A DNA stretch of 64,000 nucleotides from Argentina anserina (lineage: Eukaryota; Streptophyta; Magnoliopsida; Rosales; Rosaceae). Shown here one piece after another: positions 22,478 through 33,111 of this stretch. The translations under genes and the position numbers were made by a program. The stretch is taken from assembly GCF_933775445.1 (NCBI RefSeq), contig NC_065877.1, positions 2,604,001-2,668,000 of the forward strand. Direction: 5' to 3'. Position 1 is the first letter of the stretch. Every line of letters begins with the position of its first letter. Under the pieces are notes generated by a model. It was not told where the DNA came from. It searched no databases and worked only from the letters and a program-made list of their open reading frames with translations.

Positions 22478-25379
22478 TCACATATCCGGATCAGATGACT
22501 CCTCTGGGATCACAGTCAGTGTCACCTGCTCATCCTTCACTCTTTTTACAACAACCTTCAAAGGTTCCCCAACTCTGTCTCCAACGATATCAATGATCTG
22601 CAACAAGTTCAACATTCACAATAATCATCAAATTTGCAGTACGAAATCAACAACAGTTTTAGCAGAACAAAAGAAGTTTTACATCCTTTACAACAGATTT
22701 GAAATTGTATGCTAAAAAAAAACGGTAGTACATGATAACTGCACAAGATATTGAATTCCTTTAATTTATAATTTTACTGTCTTCAACAGCAGCTATTCAG
22801 GAGAGATTTAAACGATTACAAACTTCATATATAACAATCATCCAAAAGAAGTTAATATTGACACAAAGGTGTTCAATACCTCATGAACAGTTTCAACAGT
22901 TTTTCCATCAAATTCAGAGACGATATCACCAGGTCGGAACCCAGCACGCTCACCGGGTGATCCAGGAGTTACCTGGCAAACAATTGAACAAATCATCAGG
23001 CAAGCGATCCATGCATCTACTCCTCAACATTAGTATCTTTACTCTTTAACAGGGTAAATTTCAGAATTACGCTTAAATCTATAATGTTAAAAATAGCTCA
23101 AGTGGCAAAAAGTACTTGTGAACTTTAAATGGCAGATAGCAAAGATTGTACTCTGTTCTTTCAGGAAAACAAAATAAGGTACTCTGAAGTGTTTGGTCTC
23201 TACCTCTCGAGAGGTCACTAGTACATAATGGGGTATCATCAGATATTACTCCAGAAGTCAAATAATTGTGTAAATATGTGCTTACCCACTTAGACTAGGA
23301 AACACCGCTTCAAATTATTTGATAAAAGGAACTGGACAAAGGATGAAACCTATGTGTATTTCCTACCAGAATACTACTACACGGATACATCCTTATAGGA
23401 ATATAGAATGATCACAGTGCTTACCATAGGCACAAAGATTCCTTTCTTCACATTTGGAAATGCAGAACCTCTTTCTTCAAGCTGAGAGATTATTTTATCA
23501 TTTAGCTCAATCATTTTAACTCCAAGCCAAGGCCGAACTACCCTCCTGCATTTGTTAGTCAGCTAGTATCACATTTGTTGTTAAGTTATCATAGAGGCCG
23601 ACAACTTTCAGGTAATGAGTTCCAGAATGCAGCTGAACTACAAACTTACCCATTTTTCTTGAACTGATCCATAATTTTAAATACTGAATCAATTGGTACG
23701 GCAAAATTCAATCCAACAGCATTTCGCACCATCAAAACATTAACAGCAATAACTTCTCCATCCATATTCACTAAGGGCCCTCCCGAATTACCCTGCATCA
23801 CTCAGATGGAGAGACCAGATTTATTGTGTGTACCCAAGGACAGGAGACAAGTTATAGAAATATATTTCGAGCCAATAGTTTGACATATCGGGTTGACTGA
23901 GCAATCTGTTTGGATGTACTCTCTATACTCTCTCCACCCACCAGGACGCATATCACTGTTTTTACGAGCAGCACAACTAGATGCAAGAGAGAAAACAATG
24001 CAATGACCCAGTTAACTTTAACTCTTCAACTTCCGAGCCCAAATTGCTTACTCCACCACAATCATTAATATTTGAAAAATAGAAGACTGAATTAAAAGGC
24101 AATTTGTTTTTGACTGTCGGCTATATGTAACTCTAGGATTCTGGTACTTCCGTTGGATAACCGCTAAAGAGATGACAAATTCTATAGAACTCACAACTGA
24201 TCTACCTACCTTACAATACCAGCCGTGACAGAATTGCTGAATGTATATGGAGATCCAACAGCTATGACACACTCTCCTGGTTGAACTTTACTCGAGCGAC
24301 CAAGTTCAGCTGATGGCAGTGGTGTGTTAGAATCCACCTTCACAATAGCAATGTCTGAATGTACATCTACATTCACCAGAGTACCCTCAAGTCTCCGGCC
24401 ATCTTGCAAGTTTATTTCCACCTGTACAAATTGATCATACTTCAAAACCAAATACTAACTTCTATAGACATCACAATTTACAAAAGCTGGTATGGACTCC
24501 AACCTTCCCCTCATACGAATCTCCAAAATTTCCTAAATCAACAAAAGCATGAGCGCATGTCAAGACAGTCCCGTCCTTATCAATGATTGTTCCTGAGCAA
24601 TTGCCCCTAGTTGGAGCATGAATATGAACCACAGCAGGGCTGACCTTGGCAAATGCATTGGCATACGTACGCTCTGGCCTCACCTCAGCTATGGGGTCAC
24701 CAGAAGCATCACCTTTCATGGTGTCCGGTGGAAGAACCGAACCATCCTCCACCAAACCATCACTAAGACAATACATTGGAAGCAATCCTACAAATCACAA
24801 ACCAAATTCATGAAAACAAGAAACAAATACCACAATGTTGCTTCCAAATGTGAACTCTACAGAAAAGAATGAAGGGACTACAGTCACTACACTAACCAAA
24901 GGGGCATTGATCCCATTGCTTTGATTTCCATGGAAGTAGCAATGATTCCCTGATCGGTGTAGGAATCGATCTCACCATCCACCATCCTGAAATTCAACCC
25001 ACAACTATTATAAGATTGCTAAACACAAAGTCATAAACAGACTCGAATTCAAAGATTTGATCTTTTTCATTTGTTTCAATTGGGTTTAGGCTTCTACTTC
25101 CCAAGAACAAAAGATGGGCCCAGAAATAAAAACACCAAGCAAAAACCGTAAAGCCAAACAGTAATGAGCTCACTGGATTTTCCGGTGATGTTAGCGTACA
25201 ACAGTGCCGAACCGGCGGCAGCCACGGCCAGAATCTGGTGTGGAGTTGAAAGCTTCCTCTGCCCAAATCAGATGAGAGAGAGTTTATGGAACAGTAAAAA
25301 AAACATAGAAGTCAATTTAACAAGAAGAGACTATAAATCAAGAGAGGGGTTTATGAGTGAAAACCAGAAATTGGTTCAT
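22478..25379 (-). CDS. HtrA-like serine protease, Deg14-like
   Basis: Ten exons (minus): 25365-25379, 25174-25258, 24897-24986, 24504-24787, 24210-24421, 23889-23976, 23650-23792, 23425-23545, 22880-22972, 22478-22597; 416 residues. This is the plant putative protease Do-like 14 type, an ATP-independent HtrA/Deg serine peptidase with one PDZ domain. The catalytic triad is complete: His143 in LTCAHAFVD, Asp181 in VHSDIAIVK, Ser261 in GNSGGPL. The PDZ part reads [20 protein letters not shown] then [17 protein letters not shown], and the end is [15 protein letters not shown]. The N-terminus ([25 protein letters not shown]) looks like an organelle-targeting or anchor segment; location is inferred. 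One oddity: the intron after DCSVNP starts AT instead of GT (23888-23887). A decayed paralogue lies 2.4 kb further along the window. Confidence 0.88.
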
Positions 25380-25384
25380 GTTTG

Positions 25385-25918
25385 ATGATGTAAGATTGTG
25401 AGCGAGGAATGACGATGGTTTTGGTTGGGGAAGCTCACTCTGTCACTCAGCTATAGTACTCTGCTCTTGAAACCCCGCCTTTTTTCTGGTGACGGTGTCA
25501 GGGTGCGTCTCCTGTCAGCTTCCTATTGGAGCTTTCAGAACTAAACGGAGAAGTAGAAATTACTTTCAAAACTTACTTCTTTTGTTTCTGTGGACTAGTT
25601 TCGATGGGCTTTGCACAGTTCTCTCCAGTTGGCCCATAACCATCTTCGGCCGGAAATTTTATCATGCTCGGTATGCTGCACCGGTCTATCATCTCGACTG
25701 CACGAAAGATGGAGAGATCAGCATTTGGATATGGTGGTGGTGAATGTGGGCGCTTAGTTGATCTACAACTTTGTTAAGATAACAACTACACGTGGTCGAG
25801 TTGATAAGATTGAAAGACTTAACTCATATAGAGGGTTAAAACTAAGCCATTGGTATTCCAATTTATCCTTAGGGAATTAATTATTCTTATAAAATCTACT
25901 GATAAGGATTAGCATTAG
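25385..25918. other. Upstream region of Deg14-like gene
   Basis: Promoter side of the protease gene; no other gene seen. The open frame 25489-25743 has no recognisable similarity. Confidence 0.4.
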
Positions 25919-26069
25919 CCTCAGAGTATGGGTGGCATTCGGTTTAAACGGTTCAGTTTTGGGGTCAAACCGTAAACTAAATTGAAATAAAACTTCAGTT
26001 CGGTTCGGTTCGGTTTGGTTCGGTTTTCTTTTTTTAATTTTTTTTAATTTTTTAAAAATTCTAATTTCA

Positions 26070-27005
26070 AAATATTGTCGATCAACACCAATATATGTGA
26101 TCAACATATATATTTAGGGACCATGTAAAAATTTCATCCATTTTGAACATAGTTTGATCGTCCATACTAACGATTAACCAAAAAAGAGGCGTTTTCACAT
26201 AATAAAACCTCATTGACCGGGGCTTTGCCAAATGAGTTTCCTTGTTTCGACCACGCACGATCGATGACAAAAATTATGTGATTTCAAATATGTAAACAAC
26301 TTTTCTCATTTGCATCTTGGTAATGGGTCCTCCCTTATGGTATATTAGTGTTGTTTTTGGTTTACTGGAAATTTCGACGGTCAAACGAAATCCGAATTGG
26401 ATGAAATTTTAAAATGGTCACTAAATATATATACTGATCACATCGGATGGTATCGATCAATTCCGATAAGTTTCCTTCATATAGTCACTTCATAATGTGA
26501 TAGTTTTATTATAACCCTAATATAAAAAGTTATGGTACATTAGTGGACACTTCGGCGATCGACAACTTCAGTTTGAAATATGGTCGATCGACACCAGTAG
26601 ATGTGATCGGTATATATATTTAGGGAACCCGTAAAAATTTCGTCCGTTTTGAACATGGTTTGACTGTCCGTACCAACGGTCAACCAAAAAACATGCGTTT
26701 TCACATAATAAAACCCTCATTGACCGGGACTTTGCCAAATGAGTTTCCTTGTTTCGACCATGCACGATCGATAACAAAAATTATGTGACTTCAAATATAA
26801 ACAACTTTTCTCATTCGCATCTTGGTAATGGGTCCTCCCTTAGGGTATATTAGTGTTGTTTTCGGTTTACCGGAAATTCCGACGGTTAAACGAGGTCCGA
26901 ATTGGATGAAATTTTTACAAGGTGACTATATATACATATCAATCATATCGACTGGTGTCGATCGATCTTGAGAAGTTTTCTTCATATAATTGCTTCATAT
27001 TGAGG
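26070..27005 (+). repeat. ~0.5-kb tandem repeat, two units
   Basis: Two head-to-tail units start near 26078 and 26583 with GTCGATC(A/G)ACACCA. Shared landmarks inside each unit: GTAAAAATTTC(A/G)TCC, TTTTCACATAATAAAACC, TTTGCCAAATGAGTTTCC and TTAGTGTTGTTTT. The same unit recurs near 49.5-51.4 kb. Confidence 0.88.
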
Positions 27006-27032
27006 CGGATTTAGTAATTACACATCCGCTTG

Positions 27033-27069
<37 letters not shown>
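27033..27069. repeat. (TA)n(TG)n microsatellite
   Basis: About 14 TA units followed by TG units. Confidence 0.9.
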
Positions 27070-29630
27070 TTGTTTTAGCAAAGTTATTTGAAACATACAT
27101 ATATGGGCATACATATAAACATAGATGATTATATATACATATATAACACTACAAAAGAGAAACATATAATTATATATAATATAAACTTAAAATCACATTA
27201 ATCAAAACAAATATTCGGTAAGATAAACGTAAAACGACATTATTTTATAAATAATTCGGTTTTTCGGTTCGGTTCGGTTTCTTATGTGCCCAAACTGAAA
27301 CCAAACCGATTAATTCGGTTCGGTTCGGTTTTTCTTGTGTTCGGTTCGGTTTTTTCCAGTTTCGATCCGGTTTTTTCGATTCGATTTTCGGTTTTTCGGT
27401 CTTAAGTGCCACCCCTACCTTAGGGCATGTAAATCCTTTGAGAAAACTAAATGTGGACTCGATAAAAGGAAGTTCAGATTATTTACAATTTTATTTCCAT
27501 GATTTTGTTTGTTTTGCAAACTCGTCCCCCATGTTGCAATTCCATACACTACGGCCCTACTAACATCCCTATTTCCACTAACTTCATCAGAAAATGAAGT
27601 TCCTGCTGTTCTTCCCCTTTCACTTTTACACTGGTTCGTCATACAGACACATTTGTTTACACTGGTTCTTTACATTGGTAAAGAACATTCCACTCTGTGA
27701 TTACAATGACTAAAGCGTAAGCTGTTGTCGGAGCACTGGGGGAGGGAGGGAGTTTCACAGTTAAAAACTTGTCATTTACACTCCTCTGCGATTACAGTTA
27801 AAGTGACCAACTACCTTCAGTGAGTGGTACTCCAAGTCTATGTCCCATTATTTCAGTGATCTGTCACAAATGCATCAATCATATTTACCGTCAGAAAACA
27901 GTATCATATATATACAACTAGCTAAGAGAATATTATCGGGGAAGTGATCAGAAACGGAGAAGCTTAAGTTTCTCAAGATCCAGATCTACAACTAAACACC
28001 CCCCAGTGTACAAGGACTTCTTTTAGTGTCCTATTTCTTTACACATATTACTGCATCCCTTATTGTGTATTAAACTTCTCTTGTTAGGTTAAGCAATCAG
28101 AACTTTAGATAGATCAATCGTCTTGCATACGCGACTATAATTAATACTTGTTGAACTCGATAGCTTCCATTTGCAAGTCCAGTTCATAGTCCATACTTCA
28201 CATTCTCCCGCTATACTATCCACCCAAAGCACTTAACGAACGACTTGTTTTCTTAGTATGACCCAAAGTTCATGGCTTCAATTATAGTTTAAGGATTTAG
28301 AACTTGTTATACCATCAAGTTCATGGCAACAGGTTTTCCATCAAATTCGATAACAACATCACCAGGACGAAACCCAGCTCGCTCAGCAGGTGACCCAGGA
28401 GTTACCTAGTTTATCAAGGATAAGCAGTTACTGCAAAGCATGCATTGCTCGAGTACTGAAACCTAACATAGTAACATGCATAACATATTTCAACAGTGTA
28501 CAATAATGAATTCAATAAGTTTTCCTTATTTATTTTATTAAAAAACGGTGAAAGCAAGTAGACTACACACCATAGGTACGAGAATTCCTCTTTTTAAACT
28601 TGGGAATGAACTATCTCTTTCTTTCAGCTATATATCATTTAGGTCAATCATCTTCAGTCCAAGCCAAGGCCGAACAACCCTCCTGCCAAACATGTCATCA
28701 ATCTCACAATTGTAAAAAAATAATATATATATATATTATATATTAACAAGGTATACAATCTAAAACTAATCTACTCCTACACTGAAACAAACGTACCCAT
28801 TTTTCTTGAAGTGATCCATTATTTTGGCAATTGAGTCGATTGGTACAGCAAAACTCAATCCATCTGCAGCAACTACTTTCATAATATTAACACCAATAAC
28901 TTCTCCATCCATATTTACTAGAGGTCCGCCAGAATTCCCCTGCCTCATACAGATTAACTCTACCATTATAACCCAAGGAAGAACCCTAAGTCTGGACAGA
29001 CATCCTTCTAACTTCAAAACCGTCAACAAGAAAATACGTGCAGAAAGGGGAAGAGATATATACTGGGTTAATTGCACAATCTGTCTGTAGGTACTCCCTC
29101 CGCAGTCCACCAATACCAAATCACTACTTTTCCGATCGACACAACTAGTTTAAAGGAAAATGACAAAAGGATTCGTTAACTTTTGCCCTCGCTAGAACAG
29201 AACACTGACTAACCCAGGCCATAATTATATTAAACCAATGCTGACTTGCTCTACAGCAAACATTCAAACAGTGAGCAATTTGCATATGATGAACATGATA
29301 CAATAAAAAGCCAAGGTTATAAAGCTTCATTTAGTCATCATTTGTCCACATTGGACAACGGGCAAATGAAAAGGATCAAAATCTATATTACTCCTGATTA
29401 CTATTGCTCTACCTTACAATACCAGCTGTGACGGTGTTCTGAAGTGAAAGTGGACAACCAACTGCTCTCACCCAATCCCCCGGTTGAAGTCTACTTGAAG
29501 TACCCAATTTTACTGTTGGAAGAGGGGTTTTCGAATTGATCTTCACAATAGCAAACATCAGACTGTAGATCTGCATTCACCACAGTACCCTCAAATGTCC
29601 TACCATCTTGCAAAGTTACACCAATCTCTA

Positions 29631-30096
29631 GCTCAGTGTAACTCCAATTCATCCCTCTCTTCTTTTCCAAATTGGAAGCGTCAAATAGGCTGGAAGCAAG
29701 CGTGGGCAATTTTCCTCCCCAGAATACCACCGGTCTTTCCCAGCATGCCCCATCCGCCTTTAATCGATTCCTAACAACTGATATAAACTCCCCTCCTCCA
29801 CTTCGCGTCTGAGGCTCTGACGTCGTACCACTCGTGTTTAATGGCCTCCACTTACCGTGATCGGACCTCCGAGTTCCGATCACTCTCCGACACCTTCAAC
29901 AAAACCGGAGGATCCACACCCGTCCGTCCATCTCAGAATGCTCATTCACCGTCCAGATCTCCCGTCCCAACCTCTTTCGGATCCGAATTCAACAAGAAGG
30001 CCTCCCGGATCCAGTCGGGCATTAACGAAACCACTCAGAAGATCTCACGCCTCGCTCAGTGTAACTCCAATTCATCCCTCTCTCTCTTCTTTTCCA
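29631..30096 (+). repeat. Direct repeats flanking the syntaxin fragment
   Basis: GCTCAGTGTAACTCCAATTC continues alike at 29631-29669 and 30054-30096; the second copy has a 4-bp TCTC insertion. The second copy is the natural exon-intron border of the syntaxin exon; the first lies upstream of it, so the pair brackets the inserted DNA. Confidence 0.8.
29841..30060 (+). pseudogene. Syntaxin SYP3-type (SYP31/32) first-exon fragment
   Basis: Reads MASTYRDRTSEFRSLSDTFN, then a Pro/Ser-rich stretch, then SEFNKKASRIQSGINETTQK and ISRLAQ. This is the N-terminus of a Golgi syntaxin of the SYP31/SYP32 (Sed5) family, ending at the family's first exon border (LAQ before an intron-like sequence). The roughly 260 remaining residues, including the SNARE motif and the membrane anchor, are absent, because Deg14-like exons resume at about 30340 on the other strand. 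A TATAAA at about 29781 suggests the donor promoter and 5' UTR came along. Gene fragment, inserted opposite in direction to its host pseudogene. Confidence 0.8.
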
Positions 30097-31478
30097 TGGT
30101 TTTAATTCGATTTGATTTTCATCACTTACAAGTTTGCCGACTTATTAACTGTCAAACACAATGATTATGATCCTTTCCCAAATAACTCATTCTACATACA
30201 TTTTTACAGAATACTCAATAATGCAAGTGATTGAACCTGTTTTCCAATAAATAAGAGGAATTGTAGGACCATCTACGCAATCAATTGAAAATGCCAATGA
30301 AACAAGTAGGGGATCATTAGAGTCGTGTAATGTCTGACCTTCCCCTTTGATGAAGCTCTCAGCCCATGAAAATCAACCACAGCATGAGCACATGTTAGGA
30401 TCGTGCCATCCTCATTGATTATAGTTCCAGAGCCTATACCCTTTCCAACACCAACCCCATAAATACCTACAAGGCTCAAAATCGACCTTTGCAGCAGCCT
30501 TTGCAATCATATCCTTGCCCGAACATCCAGAACATGGCTTCGAGCTCTCTTCAGCCGCAGAGAACCCAGACACATCCTTCCCTATGTCTGCCGAAGAACC
30601 CGAACTATTTGCAACAGAAAATAATGGAACAAGTCCTACAGAACAAGCACACACAAACACAATAACCAAAACGGAAAAACCAACACCAACTACATTCCAC
30701 AATGTAATGAGGCAGTCAAAATGGTCAAGTGTTTGCCTCGGCAGTGATAGAGATTCACCCCATGGTGCAGGTATCGACACCGAGAACGAAGAATCTACAC
30801 ATTGAACAGGTTTATTACTTGAACCCAGTCTATTGAAACTGGTACACAAATCACTACCACCATTTCTCAATTCAACTACAAAACCAAAAGTGCACCTAAA
30901 AATCAAAAAATGAAATTTCAAGTGAAATAATAGCACTCACTAAAACTGTCGTTCCCTTTGGCGCATAAAAAAGCCGAACCAACGGCAGCTATGGCCAGAA
31001 TCCGATGTCCGTTCCGGTTTGCAATCAGAACCCTCCTCTGAATTCCCAACATACAAATCAAACCACATATTCCAGCAATCACCAAAATTAAACTAAAAAT
31101 GAATCTCACACTTGAGCAAACCATACCAGAAAATGACTCATTAGGTAGAGCTCAAAAACAAACTTCTGGACCCCTGGTCCTCAAATACCCTAAACCCAAG
31201 CTAAACCCTTCTTCTATACTCCTAAGATCGAGCTCTCTAGCTCTAGAATCCCCCTTTCCAATTCTCAAACCATTTTTGGGCTTGTTAGTTCGATTACTAA
31301 TTAGCCTAAAACCCAATAAGCCCAACAACAATATCGACAGTTTGAAACTGTAAAACAAAGATTATCGCAGATTATATACGAAATGAAACCTATTTTATTT
31401 ATGAACCAAACTGATTACAATATAATCAGAAACGAAACCCTACAACAACTTCTGTCACTAAAAAAACTACACGTCGTT

Positions 31479-32017
31479 TTAAGCGGCCTTCTTCGGCGAT
31501 TTGAGTGCCTTGGGCGCCTTCTCCGCGGCGTCGGAGCGTGCGGTGCTCTTGGGAAGCAAGATCGGGTTGATGTTCGGAAGCACTCCACCGCTGGCGATGG
31601 TCACTCCGGCCAAAAGCTTTCCCAGCTCCTCGTCGTTCCTCACCGCCAATAGCACGTGCCTCGGGTTGATCCTCGTCTTCTTGTTGTCACGTGCCGCGTT
31701 CCCGGCGAGCTCCAGCACCTGAGATAAATTACCAAAAAGGACACCATCAGAAAAACTGGAGACTCATATTTCAATTAGACATAATTGGATCTGAGAGTGA
31801 GTTGATTAATTACCTCGGCGGCGAGATATTCGAGGACGGCGGCGAGGTAGATGGGAGCGCCGGACCCGGTTCGCTGGGCGTAGCGGCCCTTTTTCAAGAA
31901 GCGGGCGATACGGCCGACGGGGAATTGGAGGCCGGCCTTGATGGACTTGGAGACCGATTTCTTCCGGTCGCCGCCTTTTCGTCCTCCGGCGCCTCTGGTG
32001 ACCTTTGTGGCTTCCAT
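31479..32017 (-). CDS. Histone H2A with C-terminal SPKK motif (H2A.W-like)
   Basis: Two exons, 31814-32017 and 31479-31718; 147 residues. Core H2A fold: [91 protein letters not shown]. The single intron between AAE and VLELAG is the usual plant H2A position. The long tail ends ALKSPKKAA; an SPKK minor-groove-binding motif in an extended tail marks the plant H2A.W type, which sits in heterochromatin. The acidic patch residues (EYLAAE) are present. A TATA box lies 85 bp upstream. Assignment to H2A.W rests on the tail alone. Confidence 0.93.
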
Positions 32018-32101
32018 TTCTGAGAAATTAGGGTTTGAATCGGAGAGGAGTGAAGTGGAGATTTTGGAGCGGTGAGATTTGAATTTGCGAAATGGAGGGG
32101 C

Positions 32102-32109
32102 TATTTATA
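32102..32109 (-). promoter_or_regulatory. TATA box, H2A gene
   Basis: TATAAATA on the minus strand, 85 bp upstream of the H2A start codon. Confidence 0.7.
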
Positions 32110-32114
32110 GGAGT

Positions 32115-33102
32115 AGTGCCACGCTGGCGATCCGTATGGTTTGGATTTGGCCAATGGGCTTGTTTTGAGTGAAGGGAGTGGGTGGCTGAGATATGAGAGT
32201 GGATGTGAGAATCGACGGCTTAAAGATAAGACACGCTGGCGATCTGCGGCTTTTTCTTTCTGCCTCTGGGAAAGGTTTGGGTTTCGGATTTTCAGATTTT
32301 ACCACCCTTGATTAGAGCTAGATCCAAATGAATAACATTCTCTCTCGAAAACTTTGGAAAACCAATTGGGACGCATAATTTGTTTAGACCATCAAAACGC
32401 CTACCTAATTAGGGCAATCCACATTGGCGTGGGCAACCTAGTTGATCCAGCACCTCACAAGGCTGACAGCCACTCCGTTTAGCAGTCACCACCCCACAAC
32501 CATAGACCAGCCTAGTGCCACAACACCCATCTAGCTTTGAATTCTGAATTTTCAGAATTGGCACCGTACCGTATTCTCCATACCATACGTCCATACCCCC
32601 TTTGAATTGGGTTAGGGCACATACAACGTGCGTGGAGCCGTGAACTCCTAACACTCGTAGCAAAGAAAATAAAAATGACGTGTCGTCTCTTATTTTGGTT
32701 ACATGCTACGAAGTACGAACCAACCCACCATTTCGTCAGGGATATAATGTATGTCTCTTGTTGTAACTGAGTGAACCAAGCTCGACTCAAAATAGATTTA
32801 TTGTGACACATTAGTTGTTTAATTAATTATTATCGTGTTACTACATGATCACAATTGATTTGTACTTACACTTAGCAAATCGTTTTCACAATATATATGT
32901 TTGGGAACCAAACAAGGTTCAATGACTAGACACCAAGTGCATGTTTGTTTGCGGGTATTAACTAGGATAGTGTTATATAAGGAGTATAAAATAGTTAGTC
33001 CCGTGTTTGGTGCTAACATGTATAAAATTAAATAGCCTATTAGCCTTACTTAAGGCCATGTGTAACGCCCTGAATCTTTTATAATTCCTTACGATTTTAC
33101 GT
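32115..33102. other. Intergenic, upstream of H2A
   Basis: No gene recognised; A+T-rich beyond the H2A promoter. Confidence 0.4.
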
Positions 33103-33111
33103 TTATTATTT

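Larger units (their letters stand above)
25927..27417. mobile_element. hAT-like element carrying tandem 0.5-kb repeats
   Basis: A 1491-bp element. Left end TATGGGTGGCATTCGG; right end read in reverse TAGGGGTGGCACTTAAG. Flanking 8-mers CCTCAGAG (25919-25926) and CCTTAGGG (27418-27425) agree at 6 of 8 positions, consistent with an aged hAT target duplication. Both subterminal regions are dense in GGTTCGGTTCGG words, a known trait of this TAGGGGTGGCA group. No transposase; the middle is two copies of a ~0.5-kb repeat. Confidence 0.78.
27800..31037 (-). pseudogene. Second Deg14-like protease copy, decayed
   Basis: Nearly all exons of a Deg14-like protease can be followed on the minus strand: RILAIAAVGSAFL (30941-31037), SFSVSIPAPWGESL and DMIAKAAAKV (about 30490-30830), YGVGVGKGIGSGTIINEDGT then ILTCAHAVVDF (about 30340-30480), VTLQDGRTFEGTVVNADLQS (about 29560-29630), INSKTPLP to NTVTAGIV (29415-29550), CVDRKSSD to TDCAINP (29065-29150), [14 protein letters not shown] (28798-28940), VVRPWLGLKMIDLND (28571-28681), [18 protein letters not shown] (28325-28408) and ITEIMGHRLGVP (27800-27860). 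Lesions: a deletion with frame loss after AAAKV, a 1-base insertion after LQSDV, a 1-base loss in SSDLGIGG, an in-frame stop after MIDLND and a degenerate C-terminus. His and Ser motifs survive but no full protein is possible. A syntaxin exon sits in one intron. Confidence 0.85.

Noticed and set aside
25489..25743. 84-residue open frame upstream of the protease gene
   Set aside because: No similarity, composition like spacer DNA, no splice partners.
26070..27005. Regular repeats that might suggest a CRISPR-like array
   Set aside because: Units are ~0.5 kb, contiguous without unique spacers, and the DNA is plant nuclear.
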